NCBI GenBank assembly: GCA_910586435.1
Contig: CAJUGT010000200.1
Coordinates: 1-5,011, forward strand
Direction of reading: 5' to 3'
Source of the DNA: an uncultured Acetatifactor sp.
Lineage (GTDB): Bacteria; Bacillota; Clostridia; Lachnospirales; Lachnospiraceae
DNA: 5,011 nt
Positions 1-4,977 of the stretch are shown here, piece by piece. The notes under the pieces were generated by a model, which worked only from the letters and a program-made list of their open reading frames with translations, did not search any database and was not told the origin of the DNA. The translations under genes were made by a program, and so were the position numbers. Position 1 is the first letter of the stretch, and the number at the start of each line of letters is the position of its first letter.

Positions 1-100
1 TCTAAGCTTTTTGTAGGCGGTGGATTCCGTCTCCGGTCTAAGGGCGCCCTCAAGTACTTTCGCAGAGCTTCCCCCACCCCAGCCGCCTGTATTTTTGCAA
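1..100. other. GC-rich foldable segment ending in a T-run
   Basis: This GC-rich stretch contrasts sharply with the AT-rich DNA after it. GGCGG at 16-20 can pair with CCGCC at 83-87, and the stem continues through TGG at 21-23 and CC at 79-80 with a small bulge. The enclosed part holds the palindromes GGGCGCCC (43-50, allowing one base either side) and AAGTACTT. TGTATTTTT follows the right arm, so on the plus strand this resembles the closing stem and terminator of a small structured RNA. It could instead be part of a gene: frame 1 on the plus strand is open until a TAG near 123, and the minus strand is also open. I do not recognise it as 5S, SRP, tmRNA or RNase P RNA. Identity is unresolved, partly because the window edge cuts the left side. 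Confidence 0.3.
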
Positions 101-114
101 GTGGTAATATAATA

Positions 115-282
115 ATCTGCAATTAGTCTTATGAAAAAATCATGTAGTATTTTGCTTATTGCATACACAATTCCGAGACGGATTGATACAGTAAGCAACG
201 TATTTTATCCTAAATAGCCTGCATTATAATGGTCAACTTCTGATGAATTTATACAATTTAACGCAAAAGACTAATTGTAGAT
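115..282. mobile_element. Candidate MITE-like palindromic element
   Basis: The ends are inverted repeats: ATCTGCAATTAGTCTT at 115-130 and its complement at 267-282 match at 15 of 16 positions, and matching continues imperfectly inward for a few more bases. AATA stands directly outside both ends (111-114 and 283-286), as a short target-site duplication would. Inside is a second, nested inverted repeat: TTGCTTATTG at 152-161 against CAGTAAGCAA at 189-198 (9 of 10), which encloses CAATTCCG (168-175) and CGGATTG (179-185) around a 3-nt loop. There is no coding capacity. Size, terminal repeats and AT-richness fit a miniature inverted-repeat transposable element mobilised in trans. No parent transposase is visible here, and a 4-bp duplication in AT-rich DNA is weak evidence by itself. 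Confidence 0.45.
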
Positions 283-405
283 AATAACAAAAAGGATGTG
301 ACAAATGGCCCCACCGTCCCTTTACGGCCTGGAAGCAAGCCACTTGACACTATTGAGCGCATAGAATTATGGGGCAAAAAGGTACTCCCGCTTGTAGAGA
401 AATGA
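283..405 (+). pseudogene. C-terminal-looking relic of an unidentified protein
   Basis: Directly after the candidate MITE the plus strand is open to a TGA at 403-405, and the reading is convincingly protein-like, including RPGSKPLDTIERIELWGKK and then VLPLVEK. No start codon with a ribosome binding site precedes it, and the frame opens inside the MITE's right inverted repeat, so the 5' part of the gene is missing. The ending is weakly reminiscent of the C-terminus of luciferase-like (LLM) flavin-dependent oxidoreductases, but this is an impression and not an identification. I interpret it as the tail of a decayed gene, possibly cut by the MITE insertion. Confidence 0.3.
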
Positions 406-417
406 AAGCGGTCGTAA

Positions 418-660
418 AATCTGACCATCAAATGTGTGCAGTTTGCGGAGCAGAGCAAGGAAAACAATAATACCATCCGCAATCTGACCGAGGAATATAA
501 AAAAATTGAGCCGGATTGCCGGGAGGAAGTGCGGGCGTAGTTGGAGCACATGAAAGAGCCTTGCAGAGAGCGCAATAATCTGTATGAAAAGCAGAATGAT
601 TTGAAAGGCCAGAAATACAAACGGAAAAATTGTTGGAGCAATAAGAAATGTGTGGTATAG
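418..660 (+). pseudogene. Decayed coiled-coil-type gene 3' fragment
   Basis: This is in the same frame as the preceding relic but lies after a TGA (403) and a TAA (415). The plus strand reads a charged, helix-forming peptide (for example NLTEEYKKIEPDCREEVRA), then an in-frame TAG at 538-540, then more of the same character (LEHMKEPCRERNNLYEKQND) to a TAG at 658-660. The continuity of composition across the internal TAG suggests one former gene with a nonsense mutation. The strong Glu/Lys/Asn/Gln content suggests a coiled coil. A terminator-like hairpin overlaps the final stop, which supports this being a true gene end. The open minus-strand frame covering the same DNA is a shadow. The family is not recognised. 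Confidence 0.35.
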
Positions 661-683
661 CGATTGCTATGCCCTATATTTTT
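654..683 (+). terminator. Rho-independent terminator of the decayed gene
   Basis: GGTATAGC (654-661) and GCTATGCC (666-673) form an 8-bp stem with one U-G wobble and a GATT loop. Five T residues follow at 679-683 after CTATA. The T-run is on the plus-strand 3' side only, so it terminates rightward transcripts. It overlaps the TAG that ends the 418-660 relic. The gap between stem and T-run makes it moderate in strength. Confidence 0.55.
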
Positions 684-727
684 GTGAAAAACAGAAATTG
701 AATGTACATATATTATAACAAAAAGCA

Positions 728-913
728 GTGCGAAGTACAAGACTTGTATTACCCCAATGGCGTGTAGATGTTAAAAGGGGACATATTATCCGGTTCATTA
801 AGAGAAATAACTTATGAAACGATACAGCGCATCCAGGTGATAGATTTATTCAGGAAAAATTTCCTCAATATTGGAAGGAAGCACAAGTTTTAAATAATCA
901 TGAGTTATTATAA
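728..913 (+). pseudogene. Short coding relic with an internal TGA
   Basis: From 728 the plus strand reads a protein-like segment (LPQWRVDVKRGHIIRFIKRN) to a TGA at 815-817. The same frame then continues with 31 more codons (including HPGDRF and EKFPQYWKEAQ) to a TAA at 911-913. Both halves have the residue balance of a real soluble protein. The frame is closed upstream by a TAA at 716-718, and no ribosome binding site fits. A decayed gene fragment is the simplest reading. I do not recognise the family, and a chance open frame cannot be excluded for so short a stretch. Confidence 0.25.
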
Positions 914-1104
914 TTTTCAGATTCTTGCTTTCGTTAGAACGATAAGATATGTGGGGCATGGCGGTAGTCAAAAATTGGAAACTGCGGAAATGCCAGGGAT
1001 GAAAGCATTTCAGGCAGTATGGTTTTGAAAGAGGGAACACATCAGCCAAGTGGCAGGAAAAATAATTTCCAGTTGAATGATTAGCGCAGCAAAGTGTAAT
1101 TGTA
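914..1104. other. Intergenic DNA with no clear gene
   Basis: No intact gene is seen on either strand. A plus-strand frame between stops at 943 and 1063 is interrupted by a TGA at 1000-1002 and reads protein-like on both sides (MWGMAVVKNWKLRK, then KHFRQYGFERGNTSAKWQEK). It may be another decayed fragment like those upstream. The frame that is open on the minus strand has no ribosome binding site and looks like a shadow. Confidence 0.3.
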
Positions 1105-1170
1105 GTAAAAACAGGCGTGTATTTGTATAAAATCTAAACAAATTTAGTTAAGAACAACAAAGAACACGCC
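1105..1170 (-). terminator. Candidate transcription terminator downstream of sigH
   Basis: Read on the minus strand, GGCGTGT (1170-1164) pairs perfectly with ACACGCC (1120-1114), and TGTTTTT follows at once (1113-1107). The 43-nt interior is AT-rich and can form smaller stems, such as ATTTGT with ACAAAT or CTAAA with TTTAG. The closing stem plus U-run begins 25 nt beyond the sigH stop, which suits termination of the cysS-sigH transcript. The long interior is unusual for an intrinsic terminator, so this is tentative. Confidence 0.35.
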
Positions 1171-1195
1171 AAATCTGAGCAGGAACCATAGCTTT

Positions 1196-1813
1196 TTACA
1201 GGATTTTTTTGATTTTGGCTTTCAGCCTTTGAAGCGCATTGTCCGTCGCTTTCTCATCTCTTCCCAGAACCTTGGCAATCTGGCTGTAACTCATACCGGT
1301 GATGTAGAGGTCCAGTACCTGCTTTTCAAATTCACTGAGTTCCTCTTCCATTGTTCTTTCCAGATAGGCCACACGTTCCTTGTCCAAAAACAGCTCTTCC
1401 GGACTCAGTTCCGCTCTGTTTGCTAAAAGCTCCGCCAGATTCATCCCCTCCTTGTCCTCTCCAGACGCCTCACTGTCCAGAGAAATATAAGTGTTCAGAG
1501 GTACATGCTTTTGTCTCTTGGATGCCTTTACCGCCGTATACATTTGTCTGTTGATACACAGCTCCGCAAAAGTGGAAAAACTGGCATCCCTGCCCACATC
1601 ATAATCACGCACGGCCTTAAACAGGCCAATCATGCCTTCCTGAATCAAATCTTCATTGTCCGCCCCCAGGATGAACATGGATTTTGCCTTGCTCCGCACC
1701 AGATTTTTGTACTTTTCGCAGATATAATCCATAATTGCCGTCTCACCTCTTCGGAGTCTGTCAATCAGCTCTCCGTCGCTGCATTGGGCATAATTTACAT
1801 ATCTCTCGGACAT
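1196..1813 (-). CDS. sigH: RNA polymerase sporulation sigma factor SigH (Spo0H)
   Basis: This encodes a 205-residue sigma-70 family factor. Sigma-H directs core RNA polymerase to early-stationary and sporulation-entry promoters in Bacillus and Clostridia. Region 2 covers about residues 15-105: the core-binding and -10 recognition part includes DLIQEGMIGLFKAVRDYD (55-72) and the FSTFAELCINRQM helix (79-91). An acidic linker follows (about 110-140). Region 4 spans about 155-205, with the helix-turn-helix around GMSYSQIAKVLGRDEKATDN for -35 binding. The length is typical for SigH. The ATG is preceded by AGGAG (1819-1823) with a 5-nt spacer. The last gene of the cluster, it is separated from rlmB by 343 nt of structured repeats, which probably carry its promoter or leader control. 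In B. subtilis sigH also lies downstream of rlmB, with yacP in between; yacP is absent here. Confidence 0.95.
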   Translation of the reverse strand: MSERYVNYAQCSDGELIDRLRRGETAIMDYICEKYKNLVRSKAKSMFILGADNEDLIQEGMIGLFKAVRDYDVGRDASFSTFAELCINRQMYTAVKASKRQKHVPLNTYISLDSEASGEDKEGMNLAELLANRAELSPEELFLDKERVAYLERTMEEELSEFEKQVLDLYITGMSYSQIAKVLGRDEKATDNALQRLKAKIKKIL

Positions 1814-1835
1814 TTTGTCTCCTAATTATAGTTCC

Positions 1836-1927
1836 GTCTCTTCACTCCAGCGCCCTGACTATGGAAGAAAATTTCATCTACACAAAACGCAGATGAAATT
1901 TCCTTCCGGGCGCTTTCGTTGCGAGAC
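1836..1927 (-). repeat. 92-nt three-tier hairpin module, copy A (sigH leader)
   Basis: Three nested stems fold the unit. The outer stem is GTCTC (1836-1840) with GAGAC (1923-1927). The middle stem is AGCGCCC (1849-1855) with GGGCGCT (1908-1914). The inner stem is 17 bp, 1863-1879 with 1891-1907, closed by an 11-nt loop. The outer and middle stems are separated by an 8x8 internal loop, and a 7-nt bulge (1856-1862) lies on one side only between the middle and inner stems. The one inner-stem mismatch (A1868) is A-C on the plus strand but U-G on the minus strand, so the minus-strand RNA pairs throughout. It lies about 20 nt before the sigH ribosome binding site in the sense direction. The function is unknown: it may be a leader RNA element or a dispersed intergenic repeat. 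Confidence 0.8.
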
Positions 1928-1935
1928 TGTCTTTC

Positions 1936-1941
1936 ATTATA
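1936..1941 (-). promoter_or_regulatory. Possible -10 box (TATAAT) before hairpin copy A
   Basis: On the minus strand TATAAT is followed by GAAAGACAGTCTC, so a start about 7 nt downstream would begin transcription at the foot of hairpin copy A, 120 nt before sigH. No good -35 is seen at 16-18 nt; the upstream sequence reads ATTTGT or AATTTG. The same GGAAC-TATAAT string also occurs just before the sigH ribosome binding site, so it may simply be part of the repeat and not a promoter. Confidence 0.25.
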
Positions 1942-1986
1942 GTTCCAGTTTAAGGGAACAAATTTCCTCCTGAGAGAACTTGTTCC
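1941..1986. repeat. Degenerate GTTCC hairpin units between copies A and B
   Basis: Two diverged copies of the short hairpin unit (GTTCC...GGGAAC, then TTTCCTCCTGAGAGAACTTG) lie between the 92-nt modules and end in GTTCC, directly against the GTCTC foot of copy B. Copy A instead has a single GTTCC before its GTCTC. The number of short units in front of each module is therefore variable: none before copy A, two before copy B. Confidence 0.55.
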
Positions 1987-2078
1987 GTCTCTTCTCTCCA
2001 GCGCCCTGACTATGGAAGAAAATTTCATCCACACAGAACGCAGATGAAATTTCCTTCCGGGCGCTTTCGTTGCGAGAC
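1987..2078 (-). repeat. 92-nt three-tier hairpin module, copy B
   Basis: This is a direct repeat of copy A at a 151-nt offset, differing at only three positions over about 94 nt. The stems are GTCTC/GAGAC (1987-1991 with 2074-2078), AGCGCCC/GGGCGCT (2000-2006 with 2059-2065) and the inner stem (2014-2030 with 2042-2058). The differences are one base in the 8-nt internal loop, one in the terminal loop, and one at the loop-closing pair. That last change (T to C at 2030) turns an A-U pair into a G-U pair on the minus strand, so the fold is kept. It lies between rlmB and sigH and is transcribed in the same sense if the cluster is read through. Confidence 0.8.
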
Positions 2079-2093
2079 TGACTTTTTATTACC

Positions 2094-2135
2094 GTTCCCT
2101 CCTGAGGGAACTTGTTCCCTTTTGAGGGAATTTTT
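2094..2135. repeat. Two GTTCCC hairpin units near the rlmB 3' end
   Basis: The first unit is a perfect hairpin, GTTCCCTC (2094-2101) with GAGGGAAC (2104-2111). The second is TTCCCT (2115-2120) with AGGGAA (2125-2130), joined by TTG as in the other copies of this family. The second is followed by TTTTT (2131-2135) on the plus strand, so it could act as a weak terminator for transcripts running against the genes. On the minus strand, the gene sense, no T-run follows. Confidence 0.6.
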
Positions 2136-2137
2136 CC

Positions 2138-2157
2138 GTCTCTTCTCTCCAGCGCCC
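2138..2157. repeat. Partial third module abutting the rlmB stop
   Basis: GTCTCTTCTCTCC followed by AGCGCCC repeats the first 20 nt of copy B exactly, but the rest of the module is missing because rlmB begins here. The final C is the first plus-strand base of the complemented rlmB stop codon (TAG, 2157-2159). GGCGC at 2170-2174, inside the rlmB coding end, could still pair with GCGCC of this fragment. Confidence 0.6.
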
Positions 2158-2897
2158 TAATTCATTCTTTGGCGCAGGATTTCGTAAGCCAGCACTCCTG
2201 CGGCCACAGAGGCGTTCAGGGAATCTATATCTCCCTTCATGGGAATTGCAGCTGCCATGTCACATTTTTCCTTTACAAGTCTACTGACTCCCTCCCCCTC
2301 ATTGCCAACCACAAGCCCTATGGGTCCTTTTAAGTCCAATTCATACATTATGGTGCCTTCCATGTGAGCACACACGAACCAAAGTCCTTCTTTCTTTAAC
2401 GCTTCAATGGTTTGGGCAAGATTTGTAACTTTTGCCACCGGGGTATAGTTTAATGCCCCGGCGGAGGTTCTGGCCACAGTGGCCGTCAGACCCACCGCCC
2501 TGTTTTTGGGAACAATGATCCCATGGGCGCCTGCCAGATTTGCAGTCCGGATAATTGCCCCCAGATTATGAGGATCTTCAATATTATCCAGCAGAATCAG
2601 AAAGGGAGGCTCCCCTTTTTCCTTTGCTCTTTGCAGAATATCCTCCACAGAAGCGTATTCATACGCAGCGGCTACGGCGATGACCCCCTGATGTTTTCCT
2701 GTCTCTGAGAGCTGATTCAAACGCTCCTTTGAGACATATTTCATCAGAGAACCCTGCTTCTTGGCTTCCCTTTGAATCGTGAGTATGGGGCCATCCTGAC
2801 ACCCATCCAAAATGTATAGCTTGTCTATGGTTTTGCCGGAACGAAACGCTTCTATTACCGCATTCCGTCCTTCTATGGTCAATTCATCATTCGCCAT
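2157..2897 (-). CDS. rlmB: 23S rRNA (guanosine-2'-O)-methyltransferase RlmB (TrmH/SpoU family)
   Basis: This encodes a 246-residue SPOUT methyltransferase that uses SAM to methylate a 23S rRNA guanosine ribose (G2251 in E. coli numbering for RlmB; the exact target here is inferred). The N-terminal substrate-binding domain (about 1-75) opens with IEGRNAVIEAFRSG. The SpoU knot domain shows motif 1 NLGAIIRTANLAG (111-123), motif 2 GLVVGNEGEGVSRL (194-207) and motif 3 IPMKGDIDSLNASVAAG (218-234). The start at 2897 is chosen because AGGAG stands 7 nt upstream and the family begins close to the GRN motif. An in-frame ATG at 3020 would add 41 residues made from the 19-bp tandem repeat, whose unit length is not a multiple of three. 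The gene follows mrnC after 191 nt, as in the B. subtilis cluster. Confidence 0.93.
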   Translation of the reverse strand: MANDELTIEGRNAVIEAFRSGKTIDKLYILDGCQDGPILTIQREAKKQGSLMKYVSKERLNQLSETGKHQGVIAVAAAYEYASVEDILQRAKEKGEPPFLILLDNIEDPHNLGAIIRTANLAGAHGIIVPKNRAVGLTATVARTSAGALNYTPVAKVTNLAQTIEALKKEGLWFVCAHMEGTIMYELDLKGPIGLVVGNEGEGVSRLVKEKCDMAAAIPMKGDIDSLNASVAAGVLAYEILRQRMN

Positions 2898-2903
2898 CCT
2901 GGT

Positions 2904-2909
2904 TCTCCT
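2904..2909 (-). promoter_or_regulatory. Ribosome binding site that fixes the rlmB start
   Basis: AGGAGA on the minus strand (complement of TCTCCT) lies 6-7 nt before the ATG at 2897. It matches the spacing of the cysS site (AGGAG at 4946-4950, 7 nt before its ATG). The alternative ATG at 3020 has no comparable site. Confidence 0.75.
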
Positions 2910-2918
2910 ATTCCAGTT

Positions 2919-2994
2919 CCCGCTTGCGGGAACTTGTCCCGCTTGCGGGAACTTGTCCTGCTTGTGGGAACTTGTCCCGCTTGCGGAAACTTGT
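2919..2994. repeat. Four-copy 19-bp tandem repeat in the rlmB leader
   Basis: The unit CCCGCTTGCGGGAACTTGT occurs at 2919-2937, 2938-2956 (identical), 2957-2975 (two changes) and 2976-2994 (one change). Each unit can form a short hairpin around CTTG, and the first, with GTT before it, forms a perfect GTTCCCGC/GCGGGAAC stem (2916-2923 with 2926-2933). The array lies in the untranslated leader, ending about 10 nt upstream of the rlmB ribosome binding site. On its right it is followed by TCCGGTTCCTCCACTTCCGC, which aligns with the sequence next to the cysS leader hairpin. Confidence 0.85.
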
Positions 2995-3088
2995 TCCGGT
3001 TCCTCCACTTCCGCACCCATTGCGCCCCCGTTTCGGAACTGTTTTTAAATTTCCTCTTGACATTTCTTAGCTGAATGCCTTTCATTTC

Positions 3089-3532
3089 TTATTTTGTGTC
3101 CGTCATCTGGAGGCCTTTTTTCACCAATTCCAATACTCTGTCCATACGGCCCGCAAGATAAAGGTATCCTATCACCGCCTCAAAACCTGTGGCTCTCATG
3201 TAATCTGCCATGGAGGCATTCTTTGCCATGGTATGGGGCTTTGCGTTTTTTCCTCTGTGAAAAATAGTCTGTTCTTCTTCCGTAAATTCCTCTGTCAACG
3301 CCCCCACAATCTTGGCCTGCGCCTTGGCGCTCACGTATTGAACCGTAAGCCTGTGCAGATCGTTGGCAGGCCGATTGGCCTTTTCAACCACCATGGTACG
3401 AATGATTAAATCATATACCCCATCACCTATATACGCAAGGGTCAGTGGCGAATAGGTGCGTATATCCTTCTCCTTTTCAGAAAAGCACGCACGCACAGAG
3501 GCTGCCAGGCCAATTATTTCACGCTCTTCCAT
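3089..3532 (-). CDS. mrnC: Mini-ribonuclease III (MrnC)
   Basis: This 147-residue protein consists only of an RNase III catalytic domain, without the double-stranded RNA-binding domain. In B. subtilis this family trims the 5' and 3' ends of precursor 23S rRNA as a dimer. The signature YSPLTLAYIGDGVYDL (27-42) supplies the acidic residue D37. RGKNAKPHTMAKNASMADY (93-111) and ATGFEAVIGYLYL (114-126), with acidic E118, complete the active-site helices. Its ATG lies inside the 3' end of cysS: the 19-nt overlap, in a different frame, and a GGAAGG site about 6 nt before the start imply translational coupling. Its partner RlmB, encoded next, also acts on 23S rRNA. It is the only gene of the four without its own structured leader. 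Confidence 0.93.
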   Translation of the reverse strand: MEEREIIGLAASVRACFSEKEKDIRTYSPLTLAYIGDGVYDLIIRTMVVEKANRPANDLHRLTVQYVSAKAQAKIVGALTEEFTEEEQTIFHRGKNAKPHTMAKNASMADYMRATGFEAVIGYLYLAGRMDRVLELVKKGLQMTDTK

Positions 3533-4938
3533 TTCACACCTTCCCGAGTATCCTCCAACATAATTCCTTTTTCCAGCAGCTCTGCGCGTATTGCGTCCGC
3601 CGTGGCGAAATCACGCTCTTTTTTTGCCTTTTTCCTTTCCTCAATTCTATCCAGGATGTACCTCTCCATTTCATCATCCACTTTCCGTTCAGTCTCTTTC
3701 AAGGCATGGGCGGTGGTGAGATCAAGGGACAGGACCTGATCAAAACTCTCCGCAAGAGCATATTTTGTAGCGTCTGACATTCCACTCTTCAGCATATCAT
3801 ACAATACTGTCAAAGCCATGGCGGAATTCAGATCATCGCAAAGAGCAGACTGAAATTTCTCTTTATACAGATGAAACTGTTCCCTGTCAATTTCCCCTTC
3901 TTTTTCCAGGGAACCAATTTTCTTTACCAGCTTATCATACGCTGCTCCCACATTGTCCAGTACTTCATAGGAAAAATCCAGTGGTTTCCGATAGTGGGAC
4001 TGTAGGCAAAACAGCCTGTATGCCAGGGGGGCATATCCTTTGGCCTTCAATAGGGATACGGTGAGAAACTCTCCCGAAGATTTGCTCATTTTGCCTGCCT
4101 TATCATTTAAGTGATTGATATGAAACCAGTAATTACACCATTTATGGCCGATATATGCCTCACTCTGGGCGATTTCATTGGTGTGATGAGGAAAGATATT
4201 GTCCACTCCCCCACAGTGAATATCCATATATTCCCCCAGATATTTCATGCTGATACAGGAGCATTCAATATGCCACCCCGGATACCCCGTTCCCCATGGA
4301 CTATCCCATTTTAACTCCTGGTCATCGAATTTGGACCTGGTAAACCAAAGCACAAAATCACTTTGATTCCTTTTGTTGCCGTCTTCCTCCACATCTTCTC
4401 TCACACCTACCAAAAGCTCTTTTTCACTCTGATTGGATAAAACATAATAATCCTTTAAGCGAGAAGTGTCAAAGTAAATATTCCCCCCGCTTTCATAAGC
4501 ATATCCCTTCTCCAGAAGAGACTCAATCACATGAATAAACTCCGAAATACAGTTAGTGGCAGGTTCTACCACATCCGGTTTCTTAATATTGAGTTTGCCG
4601 CAGTCATCAAAAAAAGCATCCGTATAAAACCTGGCTATTTCCATGACTGTCTTATGCTCCCGCCTGGCGCCTTTGAGCATTTTATCCTCTCCGGTGTCAG
4701 CGTCACTGGACAAATGGCCCACATCGGTAATATTCATAACACGCTTTACATCATAACCCAGATACCGCAAAGTCTTCTCCAGCAAATCTTCCATAATGTA
4801 ACTTCTCAGATTACCGATATGGGCATAGTGATATACCGTAGGCCCGCATGTATACATTGCCACTTTTCCGTCTTCGTTTGGAATAAAACGCTCCACCTTT
4901 CTGGTAAGAGTGTTATAAAAAAATAAATTGTTCTCCAT
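3514..4938 (-). CDS. cysS: Cysteinyl-tRNA synthetase (CysRS)
   Basis: This is a 474-residue class I aminoacyl-tRNA synthetase that activates cysteine with ATP and charges tRNA-Cys in the cytoplasm. The Rossmann catalytic domain opens with MYTCGPTVYHYAHIGNLRSY, where HIGN (40-43) replaces the classical HIGH, a variant familiar in clostridial CysRS. MNITDVGH follows at 68-75. The zinc ligands expected from the E. coli enzyme are present: C31, C226 (GWHIECS), a His of FPHH (251/252) and E255. KMSKS is at 283-287. The C-terminal helical domain (from about 320) ends with ERDFATADAIRAELLEKGI, typical of the anticodon-binding tail. AGGAG lies 7 nt before the ATG. It is the first gene of the visible cluster, and its leader carries one copy of the repeat hairpin. 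Confidence 0.97.
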   Translation of the reverse strand: MENNLFFYNTLTRKVERFIPNEDGKVAMYTCGPTVYHYAHIGNLRSYIMEDLLEKTLRYLGYDVKRVMNITDVGHLSSDADTGEDKMLKGARREHKTVMEIARFYTDAFFDDCGKLNIKKPDVVEPATNCISEFIHVIESLLEKGYAYESGGNIYFDTSRLKDYYVLSNQSEKELLVGVREDVEEDGNKRNQSDFVLWFTRSKFDDQELKWDSPWGTGYPGWHIECSCISMKYLGEYMDIHCGGVDNIFPHHTNEIAQSEAYIGHKWCNYWFHINHLNDKAGKMSKSSGEFLTVSLLKAKGYAPLAYRLFCLQSHYRKPLDFSYEVLDNVGAAYDKLVKKIGSLEKEGEIDREQFHLYKEKFQSALCDDLNSAMALTVLYDMLKSGMSDATKYALAESFDQVLSLDLTTAHALKETERKVDDEMERYILDRIEERKKAKKERDFATADAIRAELLEKGIMLEDTREGVKWKSVK

Positions 4939-4955
4939 AGCTTTTCTCCTATTTA

Positions 4956-4977
4956 AAGTTCCCGCTTGCGGGAACTT
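4956..4977. repeat. Single hairpin repeat unit in the cysS leader
   Basis: AAGTTCCCGC (4956-4965) and GCGGGAACTT (4968-4977) form a 10-bp perfect stem around a 2-nt loop (or 9 bp with a CTTG-type loop). The core is identical to the first unit of the rlmB leader array. In the sense direction it ends 6 nt before the cysS ribosome binding site. Confidence 0.75.

Noticed and set aside
40..43. HIGN instead of HIGH in CysRS (residues 40-43 of the protein encoded at 3514-4938) as a defect
   Set aside because: HIGN is a known variant in clostridial CysRS, and the zinc ligands and KMSKS are intact, so the enzyme should be functional.
258..740. 160-codon minus-strand frame
   Set aside because: Its composition is rich in Phe, Ser, Leu and Arg, as expected for the complement of charged plus-strand relics. 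It has no convincing ribosome binding site and spans the plus-strand terminator and the MITE end.
768..893. 41-codon plus-strand frame beginning MLKGDILSGS
   Set aside because: No ribosome binding site is seen, and it competes with a more protein-like relic in another frame over the same bases. It could be real, but I cannot support it.
893..920. AT-rich palindrome around AATAATCATGAGTTATT as a terminator
   Set aside because: The stem is only about five A-T pairs around a palindromic centre and would be very weak. In DNA this AT-rich it may be chance.
1825..1830. TATAAT immediately before sigH as its promoter
   Set aside because: It lies only 11 nt before the ATG, so a transcript from it would lack the AGGAG site. 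It is better explained as the repeated GGAAC-TATAAT string of the module.
1822..2034. 70-codon minus-strand frame across the two hairpin modules
   Set aside because: It begins in the loop of copy B without a ribosome binding site and encodes the same repeat twice in different frames. The RNA structure explains the sequence better than a protein does.
2919..2994. CRISPR array
   Set aside because: The units are directly adjacent with no unique spacers, and 19 bp is too short. It is a simple tandem repeat.
2898..3020. Upstream in-frame ATG (3020) as the rlmB start
   Set aside because: It would translate the 19-bp tandem array into 41 extra residues with no family counterpart, and it lacks a ribosome binding site. 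The ATG at 2897 has AGGAG at 7 nt and fits the family N-terminus.
3057..3062. TTGACA as a -35 box on the plus strand
   Set aside because: At 17 nt spacing the -10 position reads TTTCAT, and the direction is antisense to mrnC with no plus-strand gene downstream.
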